Shown here: in pieces, positions 17,805 through 26,373 of the stretch | How the letters are laid out: every line of letters begins with the position of its first letter | Position numbering within the stretch: position 1 is the first letter of the stretch | DNA from: an uncultured Atopobiaceae bacterium | GTDB taxonomy: Bacteria > Actinomycetota > Coriobacteriia > Coriobacteriales > Atopobiaceae | Length of the DNA stretch: 40,209 bases | Assembly (NCBI GenBank): GCA_944320385.1 | Contig: CALUHH010000021.1 | Coordinates: forward strand, 1-40,209 | Reading direction: 5' to 3' | Program-made: the position numbers and the translations under genes | The notes under the pieces: generated by a model | Told to the model about the DNA's origin: nothing | The model's database searches: none | What the model saw: the letters and a program-made list of their open reading frames with translations, nothing else

Positions 17805-19109
17805 CTAGTTCGTTGAGGTGGTTCCGGACAGGTCCTGGGAGCGGTACTCGGGCGTGACGTCGGCGACCTTCCAGCCGACGCCGTCGCGGCGCATCGTGAT
17901 GGTGTAGTCCATCTCGCCGCCCGCCGAGAGGGTCGCCGTGAGGTGGACGGTGGACTCGCTCATGGAGCGGTCGCAGGCGTTGATCGTGACGGTGGCGTCC
18001 GTGGGCAGGACGTCGGAGACCTCCTGGAGCGTGACGTCAGAGGTCCCCGCGACCATGTACTCGGCGATGTCCACGCCGTCAGCCTTGGCGCCGAAGAGAC
18101 GCTCGGCGACGGTCTCCTGCGTGGGCCAGCCGTAGCCGCGGACGTAGGCGAAGACGCCGGCGCCCACAGCGAGCAGCAGCACCACGAGGATGGCGATGAA
18201 GACCTTGAGGCCGGTGTGGCGGTGCTTGCGGCGGACCTTGCGCTCCTTCTTGTCGGCGGCCATGAGGTCCTCCTCGGTCACCGAGAAGAAGCCGGTGTCC
18301 TCCGGGGAGGGCATGAGCTCGCCGGACTCCCCCGTGGGGTCGAGCGGGTCGTACGTGCCGTAGCCGGCCGCGGCGAGAAGGGCGTCGGTCTCGGAGGGAC
18401 GGCGCTCGGCGAGCGCCGCCATGGCCTTGCGAGCCGCGTCGTAGGAGGCCTGGGCCTCGGGAGAGAGCTGGTAGGTCCCGTCGGCGGTGGCGTGTGCGAA
18501 GGCGTCCACGGCCTCGCTCATGCGGTTGGCCGCGACATAGGCCAGGCCCAGGTCGCACCAGATCTTGTTCTGGCTCTCGAGGGGCGTGGTGAAGTCGAGG
18601 GCGGTGCGGTACGCCTCGACGGCGTCGACGGCGCGGCCGAGCCTCATGAAGCAGCTGCCGAGGCTCGAGAGCGCCACGGAGGGCGCGGGGTTGGCCTCGT
18701 CGATGGCGGCGCTGCGGTAGGCCATGCCCGCCTTGCGGACGTCGCCGAGCTGCTCATAGGCGGCGCCGAGCGCCATATAGGCCTTGTAGGGGGTGGCGTA
18801 GTCGGCGTCGGCCACGGCGTCGGTGAGGGCCTGGGCGGCATCCTGGGGACGCGACGCCGCGAGAAGGGCGCGGCCGCGGTTGCACTGGAGCGCGCCGCGC
18901 TTGCCGTACGCCGCGTCCGCGAGCGCGCCCTCGTAGGCGCGCGCGGCGGCGTCGAACTGGCCGAGCTTCATGTAGGCGTTGCCGAGAAGGTGGCACGCCT
19001 CGCCGTTGGCCTCGCCGGGCGCGAGCGCGCCGGAGAGCTGGGTGACGGCGCCGAGCCAATCGGAGTTCTGGTATGCGAGCCTGCCCGCTTCGTATGCCTG
19101 CTGATTCAC
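17805..19109 (-). CDS. TPR-repeat membrane protein upstream of mreB
   Basis: 434 residues starting at a GTG with GGAGGA five bases upstream; the frame continues upstream without support. Residues 1-~230 form tetratricopeptide repeats (for example ANGEACHLLGNAYMKLGQF, PYKAYMALGAAYEQLGDV, SVALSSLGSCFMRLGRAV). An acidic linker, a KKERKVRRKHRH basic cluster and one membrane helix (~301-323) follow, then a ~110-residue extracytoplasmic domain of unknown fold. The repeats would be cytoplasmic. Being cotranscribed directly ahead of mreB, it may be an adaptor for wall growth, but that is inference. Confidence 0.8.
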   Translation of the reverse strand: MNQQAYEAGRLAYQNSDWLGAVTQLSGALAPGEANGEACHLLGNAYMKLGQFDAAARAYEGALADAAYGKRGALQCNRGRALLAASRPQDAAQALTDAVADADYATPYKAYMALGAAYEQLGDVRKAGMAYRSAAIDEANPAPSVALSSLGSCFMRLGRAVDAVEAYRTALDFTTPLESQNKIWCDLGLAYVAANRMSEAVDAFAHATADGTYQLSPEAQASYDAARKAMAALAERRPSETDALLAAAGYGTYDPLDPTGESGELMPSPEDTGFFSVTEEDLMAADKKERKVRRKHRHTGLKVFIAILVVLLLAVGAGVFAYVRGYGWPTQETVAERLFGAKADGVDIAEYMVAGTSDVTLQEVSDVLPTDATVTINACDRSMSESTVHLTATLSAGGEMDYTITMRRDGVGWKVADVTPEYRSQDLSGTTSTN

Positions 19110-19140
19110 TGTGCTCCTCCAAGACGTGGCGGTTGAGCGG

Positions 19141-19689
19141 CTAGTCGCCGAGGTGCTCAATCCTGATCGAGTTGATGACGTCGCCGGCGCGCAGCTCGCC
19201 GATCACCTCGGCGCCCTCTACGGTCTGGCCGAAGACGGTGTAGCCGGAGTCGAGGCCGTGCTGCGGCCCGAGGCAGAAGTAGAACTGCGACCCGGCGGAG
19301 TCGGGGTCGGCGGAGCGCGCCATGGCGAGCGCGCGGTCCTCGTGCGAGTTGCGCGGGTTGAGGGTGAACTCCTGGCGGATGCGGTAGCCCGGACCGCCGG
19401 TGCCGGGACGGCCCGTGGGCCCGACCTTGCCGGCGGCCACGTCGGCGGGGGTCATCTCGCGCGTGTTGGGGCAGCCGCCCTGGATGACGAAGCCGGGGAC
19501 GTAGCGGTGGAACTTGAGGTCGTCATAGAACCCGGCGGAGGCGAGCTCGCAGAAGTTGGCAACGTGGACGGGGGCTCCGGCGCCGTCGAGGCGCACCCGG
19601 ATGGTGCCCCGGGAGGTGTCGAAGACGGCGACCTCGTCCCCAACGACCTGATAGGTCGGGGTATAGAGCGGGTCCTGAATGAATCCCAT
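19141..19689 (-). CDS. Cyclophilin-type peptidyl-prolyl isomerase
   Basis: 182-residue cyclophilin with no signal peptide, so probably cytoplasmic. Core motifs are RGTIRVRLDGAGAPVHVANF, FYDDLKFHRYVPGFVIQGG and GSQFYFCLGPQHGLDSGYTVFGQTVEGAEVI (active-site Arg in FHRYVPGF, and GSQFYF). The ATG at 19689 is chosen because AGGAGG precedes it by 5 nt; the frame is open further upstream without family similarity. It is the first gene of the TPR-mreB cluster, 31 nt ahead of the TPR gene. Such proteins are often annotated ppiB-like. Confidence 0.92.
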   Translation of the reverse strand: MGFIQDPLYTPTYQVVGDEVAVFDTSRGTIRVRLDGAGAPVHVANFCELASAGFYDDLKFHRYVPGFVIQGGCPNTREMTPADVAAGKVGPTGRPGTGGPGYRIRQEFTLNPRNSHEDRALAMARSADPDSAGSQFYFCLGPQHGLDSGYTVFGQTVEGAEVIGELRAGDVINSIRIEHLGD

Positions 19690-19742
19690 GAGCCCTCCTG
19701 TCACGGGCGCACGCCAAAGCGCGCGCTTCCTACAACTCAATG

Positions 19743-19751
19743 ATTCTATCA
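19743..19751 (-). promoter_or_regulatory. Extended -10 promoter for the cyclophilin-mre unit
   Basis: The minus strand reads TGATAGAAT, an extended -10 (TGnTAGAAT), about 54 bp ahead of the cyclophilin start. No good -35 is present, as is common with extended -10 promoters. The same TGnTAGAAT form lies upstream of fthC. Confidence 0.5.
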
Positions 19752-19793
19752 GGAAGCGCGTGGTTTCACATATTCGGCAGAGAAGGGCGGGGC

Positions 19794-20762
19794 CTAATCC
19801 TGTGTTTGCACCTCGTCGAGCTTCCACTGCGCGTAGAGCTGCGCGAAGCGGCGCCGGTAGTCGCGGGAGGCGTTGACGCCGGAGAGGATCTCGTCGGAGT
19901 CCGACGGGGGGTCGTCGGAGGAGGCCGCGCACTCCCACGCGGCGCTCAGCGCGTCGCAGCGGTTCCTGAGCCAGTTCCCGAGCGTCGTGAGGTCCGCGAG
20001 AGCGTCCGGGTACGAGCCGTCATCGAGGGCGCTCAGGTCGGCGATCGCGTTGGACACGTCGAGGGAGACGGCCTGCGCGGCGTCGACCGCCGCGTCGAGC
20101 TCGTCGGGGGACATGTCCCCCGACACGCCCTCGGAGCGCAGGAGCTCCTCGCTCTGGTCGACGCGCTCGGAAAGCGCGCCGAGGTCATCGTGGGCCTGCT
20201 CCAGCGCGTCGGCGACGCTCGTCGAGGTGCCGGCGCCCGATTCGACGTCCTGGCCCGTCAGCGACTCTATGAAGCCGGGAAATCCCTGCATGGAGGTGTC
20301 CGCGGGGGTCGTCGTCGCCGTTCGGTTGGCCGAGGGGTCCCAGGGGTGCGTGATGAGCAGGGCGGCGCCGCCCACCACCACGACGGCGAGAAGGCCCGCG
20401 AGCACGAGCGCGCGCGCCCGCGGGAGGCGGTCGACGCGAAGCTCGGCCGCGCCGTCCTCGGGGGGGATCGCGCTCTCGACCCCATGGAGCGCACCCGCAT
20501 CGCCGAGGGCATCCATCATGCCGGTGTTGCCGATCTCGGGAAGCTCTATGTCGCGCTTCCGGCGCTCGTCGCCCTTCTCGGCAGTCAGGGAGGTGCCGCA
20601 CTTGGGGCACTCCGTGGCGCCGGGGGCCGCGAGCGCGCCGCAGGCGGGGCACCAGGTGGCCCCGCTCAGGGACATCTTGCGCGTGGTGTCGAGCGAGGCC
20701 CCGCAGCCCGGGCACACGAGGGCGTCGTCGGGCACGTGACGCGAGCACGAGGGGCAGATCAT
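19794..20762 (-). CDS. Double zinc-ribbon membrane protein
   Basis: 322 residues. Two zinc ribbons open the protein: C3/C6/C17/C20 and C38/C41/C52/C55. A polar linker follows, then one membrane helix (~116-137, ALVLAGLLAVVVVGGAALL) and a ~180-residue extracytoplasmic, Asp/Ser-rich, probably helical domain with no motif I recognise. The ATG overlaps the aconitase stop by 4 nt (ATGA), so the genes are translationally coupled, although no functional tie to aconitase is evident. Zinc-ribbon plus membrane-helix proteins are common in Gram-positive bacteria as envelope proteins of unknown role. Confidence 0.75.
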   Translation of the reverse strand: MICPSCSRHVPDDALVCPGCGASLDTTRKMSLSGATWCPACGALAAPGATECPKCGTSLTAEKGDERRKRDIELPEIGNTGMMDALGDAGALHGVESAIPPEDGAAELRVDRLPRARALVLAGLLAVVVVGGAALLITHPWDPSANRTATTTPADTSMQGFPGFIESLTGQDVESGAGTSTSVADALEQAHDDLGALSERVDQSEELLRSEGVSGDMSPDELDAAVDAAQAVSLDVSNAIADLSALDDGSYPDALADLTTLGNWLRNRCDALSAAWECAASSDDPPSDSDEILSGVNASRDYRRRFAQLYAQWKLDEVQTQD

Positions 20763-23446
20763 GATGCGCGGGCTCCCCCCTCGCCCGCGAGGCTGTCCAG
20801 AACGTAGGGAAGGATGCCGCCGCGGGCGAGGAAGGCCCCCTCCATTGGCGTGTCAACGCGGACGACGCACGTAAACCTCACGACGTCGCCGCGCGGTGAG
20901 GTCGCCGTGACCTCGACCTCCCTCGGTGCGGGAAGGCCGCCCGAGAGGTCGACGGGGGCGACGTCGAAGGTCTCGTCGCCGCGCAGGCCGAGCGTCTCCG
21001 CGCTCTGGCCCTCGGCGAACTGCAGCGGCAGGACGCCCATCTGGACGAGGTTGGAGCGGTGGATGCGCTCGAAGCTCTCGGCGATGACCGCCCTCACGCC
21101 CAGCAGCAGCGGTCCCTTGCCCGCCCAGTCGCGGCTCGACCCGGAGCCGTAGAGCTTGCCCGCCACGACCACCAGGGGCACGCCGGCGGCACGGTAGGCC
21201 TCGGCGGCGTCGAAGATGGGCGCGAGCTCGCCAGTGAGCAGGTTCTTGGTCCAGCCGCCCACGCGGCCGTCGGCCAGGGCGTTCCTGAGCTTGACGTTGG
21301 CGAAGGTGCCGCGCGCCATGACCTCGTGGTTGCCGCGCCGCGCGCCGTAGGTGTTGAAGTCGGCGCGCTCGACGCCGTGCTCGGTGAGATAGCGCGCCGC
21401 AGGAGAGTCGGCGGCGATGGAGCCGGCGGGAGAGATGTGGTCGGTCGTCACAAAGTCGCCGAGCAGCGCGAGCGCTCGGGCCCCACGCACCTCGAGGCGA
21501 TCGCACGGGCGCGCGATCTCGAAGTACGGGGCGCGGCGCACGTAGGTCGAGTCCGGGTCCCAGACAAAGGTCGCGGATTGGGAGGACTCGATGGCGCGCC
21601 AGGTGGGCGACCCGTCGAGCAGGCCCTCGGAGCCCTCGGCGAACAGGCTCTGGTCGCAGTGCGCGACGAGAAGGGCCTCGATCTCGGCGTCGTCGGGCAT
21701 GATGTCGGCGAGCATGACGGGCTCCCCGTTGGCGCCGAGGCCGACCGGCTCGGCCGTGAGGTCAACGTCCATGGTCCCGGCCAGCGAGTAGGCCACGACG
21801 AGCGCGGGCTGGCAGAGGTAGTTCTGGCTGACGTCGGGAGAGATGCGCCCCTCGAAGTTGCGGTTGCCTGAGAGGACGCTCGTGAGCTCGAGCTCGGCGG
21901 CGTGAGGCTTGAGGCAGGCCTTGATCTCGCCCGAGTTGCCGATGCAGCTCATGCAGCCGAAGCCGCACGTGAAGAAGCCGAGCTGCCGCAGCGGCTCGGC
22001 GAGGCCGCAGCGCTCGAGGAGGAGCTGGGTGGCGTGGCTGCCCGGCGCGAGGACCTTCTTGACCCAGGGGCGCGGGGCAAGGCCGCGCTCGACCGCGTGG
22101 CGGGCGACGAGGCCGGCGGCGACCATCATCGCGGGGTCGGTGGCGGTGGTGCAGCTCGTGATCGCGGCGATGGCGATGGCGCCGTGGCGCAGCGCGCCTA
22201 CGCCCTCGACCTCGACGGCCTTAGCAAGGTCACGCCCAGCCGCGAGCGCGCTGGACTCGAAGCGCTCCTTGAGGCCGGAGACCGACACGCGGTCGTGCGG
22301 GCGTGAGGGGCCGGCGAGCGAGGGCTCGACGGTGCCGAGGTCGAGCTCGAGCGTGCGGGAGTAGGCGCGGCCCTCGGGTGCGCCGAAGACGCCCTGCTCC
22401 TCGAGGTATGCGCGTGCGAAGGAGAGCTCGCCGGCGTCGCGGCCCGCGAGGGCGAGGTAGCCGAGCGTCTCGTCGTCAACGGGGAAGAGGGTCGCCGTGG
22501 CGCCGTACTCGGGCGTCATGTTGGCGACGCAGGCGCGCTGCGTGGCGCTGAGGTCCGCGACGCCCGCGCCCGTCACCTCGACGATGGCGCCCACCACGCC
22601 CTCGCGGCGCAGCAGCTGCGCGACCGTGAGCGCGAGGTCCATGCCCGAGACGCCCGCTCCGAGGGCGCCGGAGAGGCGCAGCTCGACGACGGGGGGCACG
22701 AGCATCGAGACCGGCTGGCCGAGCGCCGCTGCCTCGGCCTCGATGCCGCCCACGCCCCAGCCGAGGACGCCGACGCCGTTGGCGGTCGTCGTGTGGGAAT
22801 CGGTGCCCACGAGGGTGTCGAAGCACGCGTGGGCGTCGCCCGCGGCGAGCGCGTCGGTGGTCACGACGTCGCAGAAGCGCTCGATGTTGAGCTGGTGGCA
22901 GATGCCGCCGCCCGGGGGCACGATCTCGACGTTTTGGAAGGAGCGGCTCGCCCACTTGAGGAAGGCAAAGCGCTCGCGGTTGCGCGCGGCCTCGACCTCC
23001 TGGTTCTTCTCGACCGCGCAGGGGCTCTCCGCCTCGTCGGCGATGACCGAGTGGTCCACGACGAGGGTGCACGGGATCTGGGGGTTCACGAGCATCGGGT
23101 CGCCGCCGCGCTCGAGCATGGCGTCGCGCATCGCGGCAAAGTCGACGAACACGGGGACGCCGGTGAAGTCCTGGAAGAGCACGCGCGCCGGCATGAACTC
23201 GATCTCGTCGCCGGGCGCGCCCGCGAGCCCCGCCTCGACGACGGCGGCGGCCATGCGCACGGCGTCGTCGTCGGTCGCCGCGCGACGCACGACGTTCTCG
23301 AGAAGCACCACGAGGGCGCGGGGCAGGCGCTCGGCCCCGGGGATGCCGGAGACGACGGTCGCGCGGCGGCTCACGCCGCCGGCCTCGAGGGTGACGGGGC
23401 GGCGCGCAGCGAGGACGGCGCTGCGGAAGTCAGTGGTCACGGTCAT
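20759..23446 (-). CDS. acnA: Aconitate hydratase (AcnA type)
   Basis: Converts citrate to isocitrate via cis-aconitate with a 4Fe-4S cluster. 895 residues. Cluster cysteines are C432 (ITSCTTATDP), C498 and C501 (CGFGCMSCIGNSG). The GTDSHTTTANGVGVLGWGVGG, SGNRNFEGR, YGARRGNHEVMARGTF and GSGSSRDWAGKG blocks are present. The usual SCTNTSNP reads SCTTATDP. The ATG has GGAGGG upstream and lies 17 nt inside the end of the ATPase gene. No citrate synthase or isocitrate dehydrogenase is nearby; a role in glutamate supply is possible. Confidence 0.93.
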   Translation of the reverse strand: MTVTTDFRSAVLAARRPVTLEAGGVSRRATVVSGIPGAERLPRALVVLLENVVRRAATDDDAVRMAAAVVEAGLAGAPGDEIEFMPARVLFQDFTGVPVFVDFAAMRDAMLERGGDPMLVNPQIPCTLVVDHSVIADEAESPCAVEKNQEVEAARNRERFAFLKWASRSFQNVEIVPPGGGICHQLNIERFCDVVTTDALAAGDAHACFDTLVGTDSHTTTANGVGVLGWGVGGIEAEAAALGQPVSMLVPPVVELRLSGALGAGVSGMDLALTVAQLLRREGVVGAIVEVTGAGVADLSATQRACVANMTPEYGATATLFPVDDETLGYLALAGRDAGELSFARAYLEEQGVFGAPEGRAYSRTLELDLGTVEPSLAGPSRPHDRVSVSGLKERFESSALAAGRDLAKAVEVEGVGALRHGAIAIAAITSCTTATDPAMMVAAGLVARHAVERGLAPRPWVKKVLAPGSHATQLLLERCGLAEPLRQLGFFTCGFGCMSCIGNSGEIKACLKPHAAELELTSVLSGNRNFEGRISPDVSQNYLCQPALVVAYSLAGTMDVDLTAEPVGLGANGEPVMLADIMPDDAEIEALLVAHCDQSLFAEGSEGLLDGSPTWRAIESSQSATFVWDPDSTYVRRAPYFEIARPCDRLEVRGARALALLGDFVTTDHISPAGSIAADSPAARYLTEHGVERADFNTYGARRGNHEVMARGTFANVKLRNALADGRVGGWTKNLLTGELAPIFDAAEAYRAAGVPLVVVAGKLYGSGSSRDWAGKGPLLLGVRAVIAESFERIHRSNLVQMGVLPLQFAEGQSAETLGLRGDETFDVAPVDLSGGLPAPREVEVTATSPRGDVVRFTCVVRVDTPMEGAFLARGGILPYVLDSLAGEGGARAS

Positions 23447-25826
23447 GCTTTCCCTCCACTAGTCGCACGAAACGGGAGAAGCGCTCGCTCTTCTCGTAGG
23501 TGGCGAGCGAGCGCCGGTAGAGCAGGTTGAAGGCCGCCACGGCGACGAGTCCCGCCGCGACGATCACGACCCCCATGCTAGCGTCAAAGGACACGATCTC
23601 GAAGAAAGAACCAAACACCGTACACCCAAGCGCAACAATGCCTATGACGACGACGAGCAGCGCGGCACGAAGGGGCGTCAGGGGCTGCGAGATCCTCCAT
23701 ATGAGCGCGACGCCCACAAAGGCCACGAGCACGGTGCAGACCGTGGAGATCTCGTCGAAGGAGTGGCCGAGTGCGCGTCCCGCGACGAGCTCGGCGAGAA
23801 GGGCGGCGACGATCGCGGCCGAGGCGGGCAGCGACCGCGCGAGCACGTTGGCGAGGAAGCTGCCGCGGACGAGGTCGTGGTTGGGCTCGAGCGCGAGCAC
23901 GAACGACGGGATGCCGATGATCGCCGTCGAGAGCAGGGACATCTGGATGGGGATGAACGGGTACGGCGGCATCACGATGCACACGATCGCCAGGACCGCC
24001 GTGAAGACGGTCTTGACCAGAAAGAGCGAGGCGGAGCGCTGGAGGTTGTTGATCGAGCGGCGCCCCTCGGCCACGACCTCGGGCATGTGGGAGAAGTCGT
24101 TGTCCGCGAGCACGATCTCCGAGACGTTGCGGGCCGCGGCGGAGCCCGACGCCATGGCGACCGAGCAGTCGGCCTCGCGCAGGGCGAGCACGTCGTTCAC
24201 GCCGTCCCCGGTCATGGCGACGGTGCGGCCGCGGCGGTGCAGGGCGCGCACGAGCTCGCGCTTCTGCTGCGGGGTGACACGTCCGAAGACGCGCGCCTCG
24301 TCGACGGCGGCGTCGAGCTTCTCGGGCGTGTCGAGGGTCGCGGCGTCGACGTAGCGCTCCGCGAGCGGGACGCCGGCGCGGGCGGCGATGGCCGACACGG
24401 TGCGGGGGTCGTCGCCGGAAATGACGCGCAGCTCGACGCCCTGTTCGAGGAAGAAGCGCATGGTGTCGGGGGCCGTGGCGCGAATCTCGTCGCGGATGGC
24501 CACGCAGCCGACCAGGCGGACGTCGCCGAGAAGAGCGTTGTTCTCGTCAAACCCCGCGGCCTCCCCCACCACCAGGACGCGCTCCGTGGCGTCGAAGGCG
24601 GTCGCGAGCGCGTCTGCCTCCCGAGTCCGGTCGCGGCCAAGGACGAAGGCGGCGGCGCCCATCACGAGAGCGCGACCGTCCGCGGTCACGCAGCCGGAGT
24701 ACTTGCGGGCGGAGTCAAAGGGGACGGCTCGGTCGCTGGGCTCGGGCGTCACGCCGACCTCGTCGGCATGGCGCAGCAGCGCGAGGGCGGTCTCGTTTGC
24801 GTCCTCGGCGTTGGCGGCGGCGATCGCGGCCATGGCGGCCTCGACCTCGTCGGGCGTCACGCCCGGCGCGGCGGCAACAGAGGAGACCTCCATCTCTCCG
24901 GAGGTGATGGTGCCGGTCTTGTCGAGGCACAGCGTGTCCACGCGCGCGAGCGTCTCGACGCAGTAGGCCTGCTGCACGAGCACCATGCGACGGCCCAGCC
25001 GGAAGGTTGCGATGGCGAGCACCGACGAGGTGAGCAGCACGAGGCCCTGCGGGATCATGCCGATGACCGCGGCCACGGAGGTGAGGATGGCGTCCTCGAG
25101 CGTGCCCCCGTCCATGAGGAGGCTCCGCAGGAACAGTCCCAGCCCCAGCGGCACGAGGATGACCGTGCCCAGGCGGATGATGGCCTTGAGCGTGGCCTGG
25201 ATCTCGGAGCGGACGGCCTTGACGTACTTGGCCTCGGCGTTGATGCGCGCCGCGTAGCCCTCTGCGCCCACGCGCGTCACGCGGGCGACGAGGCTGCCGG
25301 CGTCGACGAAGCTGCCCGAGAGCAGCTCGTCGCCCGGGCCCTTGGACACGGGCTTGGCCTCGCCGGTGAGGAGGCTCTCGTTCATCGAGACGTTGCCCTC
25401 GACGATCACGGCGTCGGCGGGCACCTGGTCGCCGTGCGCGAGGCGCATGAGGTCGTCGGCCACGAGCTCCGAGGGCGGCAGCTGCCGCTCGCCCGAGGCG
25501 CGGATGGCCGTGACCTCCTTCTGGGTGAGGATGGTGAGCTTGTCGACCATGCGCTTGGCGCGGATCTCCTGCGTGACGCCGATCACCAGGTTGGCGCCCA
25601 CGACGCACATGAAGAGCATGTTGCGGTACTGACCCGTGAGCAGCACCAGGAGGGCAAGCGCGAGGTTCACCCCATTGAAGAGCGTGAAGGCGTGCTCGGA
25701 AAGGATCTGGCCGACCGACTTGGTCTTGACGTCGGTGTTGGCGTTGGTGCGCCCGTCGGCCACGCGCTCGGCGACCTCCTCGTCGGTGAGGCCCCGCAGG
25801 CCCGCGTCCTTCTCGTCTATCGTCAT
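23430..25826 (-). CDS. P-type cation ATPase, CtpE/ExP7-like
   Basis: 798-residue ATP-driven cation pump. Phosphorylated aspartate D302 in DKTGT, actuator TGEA at 154-157, hinge MTGDGVNDVLAL, and membrane-4 motif GMIPQGLVLLTSS (IPQGL rather than PEGL). About ten hydrophobic segments; no N-terminal metal-binding domain. The N-terminal GLTDEEVAERVADGRTNAN and the overall pattern resemble mycobacterial CtpE, linked to calcium uptake, so calcium is a reasonable but unproven substrate. It has a GGGAGGGG ribosome site and overlaps acnA by 17 nt. Confidence 0.9.
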   Translation of the reverse strand: MTIDEKDAGLRGLTDEEVAERVADGRTNANTDVKTKSVGQILSEHAFTLFNGVNLALALLVLLTGQYRNMLFMCVVGANLVIGVTQEIRAKRMVDKLTILTQKEVTAIRASGERQLPPSELVADDLMRLAHGDQVPADAVIVEGNVSMNESLLTGEAKPVSKGPGDELLSGSFVDAGSLVARVTRVGAEGYAARINAEAKYVKAVRSEIQATLKAIIRLGTVILVPLGLGLFLRSLLMDGGTLEDAILTSVAAVIGMIPQGLVLLTSSVLAIATFRLGRRMVLVQQAYCVETLARVDTLCLDKTGTITSGEMEVSSVAAAPGVTPDEVEAAMAAIAAANAEDANETALALLRHADEVGVTPEPSDRAVPFDSARKYSGCVTADGRALVMGAAAFVLGRDRTREADALATAFDATERVLVVGEAAGFDENNALLGDVRLVGCVAIRDEIRATAPDTMRFFLEQGVELRVISGDDPRTVSAIAARAGVPLAERYVDAATLDTPEKLDAAVDEARVFGRVTPQQKRELVRALHRRGRTVAMTGDGVNDVLALREADCSVAMASGSAAARNVSEIVLADNDFSHMPEVVAEGRRSINNLQRSASLFLVKTVFTAVLAIVCIVMPPYPFIPIQMSLLSTAIIGIPSFVLALEPNHDLVRGSFLANVLARSLPASAAIVAALLAELVAGRALGHSFDEISTVCTVLVAFVGVALIWRISQPLTPLRAALLVVVIGIVALGCTVFGSFFEIVSFDASMGVVIVAAGLVAVAAFNLLYRRSLATYEKSERFSRFVRLVEGKHDRDH

Positions 25827-26116
25827 CGCTCCCCTCCCGGCGGTGAGTCATACGTTGGTCATTGTGCCACGGGGTCGCCCTGCCTAAACAAACCTTACGA
25901 AAAAGAGAGAAGCGTCGCCGGGTCGGCACTCACACAAACTCCAGGGCGCTTTGCTCGAGCAAAGCGAAAGGCGGAATGTGTCCTGCTGCATTTGCGCAGC
26001 TAGAAAGGTTGTCAAAGTGATGAATCTTCACCCTGCCCCGCCGTGCTCGTACATATCTCGTCGCCGTTTGCACGAGCACCCCAGGCCTGCTTTGGACGGG
26101 CATCTCTGCCCGGTTT
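25827..26116. other. Divergent intergenic region with a 20-bp palindrome
   Basis: This stretch separates the minus-strand ATPase from the plus-strand tRNA and holds no convincing gene. It contains a perfect 20-bp palindrome at 25947-25966 (CGCTTTGCTCGAGCAAAGCG), followed at about 25984-25999 by GCTGCATTTGCGCAGC, whose ends pair. The ATPase promoter must lie here; a weak TTTAGG-16-CACAAT on the minus strand is the best candidate seen. The palindrome is a possible operator. Confidence 0.45.
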
Positions 26117-26125
26117 TGCTATACT
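26117..26125 (+). promoter_or_regulatory. Extended -10 promoter of tRNA-Arg
   Basis: TGCTATACT (TGn plus TATACT at 26120-26125) ends 12 bp before the tRNA 5' end. No clear -35 at 16-18 bp. Strength comes from the extended -10 and the position. Confidence 0.7.
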
Positions 26126-26136
26126 GTCCGATGCGC

Positions 26137-26213
26137 GCGCCCATAGCTCAGTGGATGAGAGCGTCTGCCTCCGGAGCAGAAGGTCGTGGGTTCGAATCCC
26201 CCTGGGCGCACCA
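26137..26213 (+). tRNA. tRNA-Arg (anticodon CCG)
   Basis: The acceptor arm GCGCCCA (26137-26143) pairs with TGGGCGC (26203-26209); discriminator A26210 and an encoded CCA (26211-26213) follow. The anticodon stem TCTGC/GCAGA encloses CTCCGGA, giving anticodon CCG, which reads CGG. D-arm and GGTTCGAATCC T-loop are standard. Reading the common arginine codon CGG suits a GC-rich genome. No integrase or duplicated 3' end marks it as an attachment site. Confidence 0.97.
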
Positions 26214-26218
26214 CGCCT

Positions 26219-26258
26219 GCCCGGCCCGGCCCGCCCCCTCGGCGTGCCGGGCCTTTTT
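26219..26258 (+). terminator. Intrinsic terminator after tRNA-Arg
   Basis: GCCCGGC occurs twice (26219-26225 and 26224-26230) and can pair with GCCGGGC at 26246-26252, followed by C and five T (26254-26258). It separates tRNA transcription from the aro operon. A weak aroF -10 (TATCAT, 26326-26331) lies further down. Confidence 0.8.
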
Positions 26259-26373
26259 CTCAGGCAGTGCGGCGGCCACGCCCCGTCCCCACCCAGCTGT
26301 AACCGCGCGGTCACACGCCCCGTGGTATCATCGCGCGATACGATTTTCACGAAGACACCTCACGGGAGACCCC

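Noticed and set aside
26137..26213. tRNA-Arg as a mobile-element attachment site
   Set aside because: No integrase gene and no repeated tRNA 3' end occur in the window; housekeeping genes lie on both sides.
26214..26373. T-box or tryptophan/aromatic attenuator upstream of aroF
   Set aside because: The only hairpin with a T-run is the tRNA terminator. No specifier loop, T-box sequence or leader peptide rich in aromatic codons was seen.
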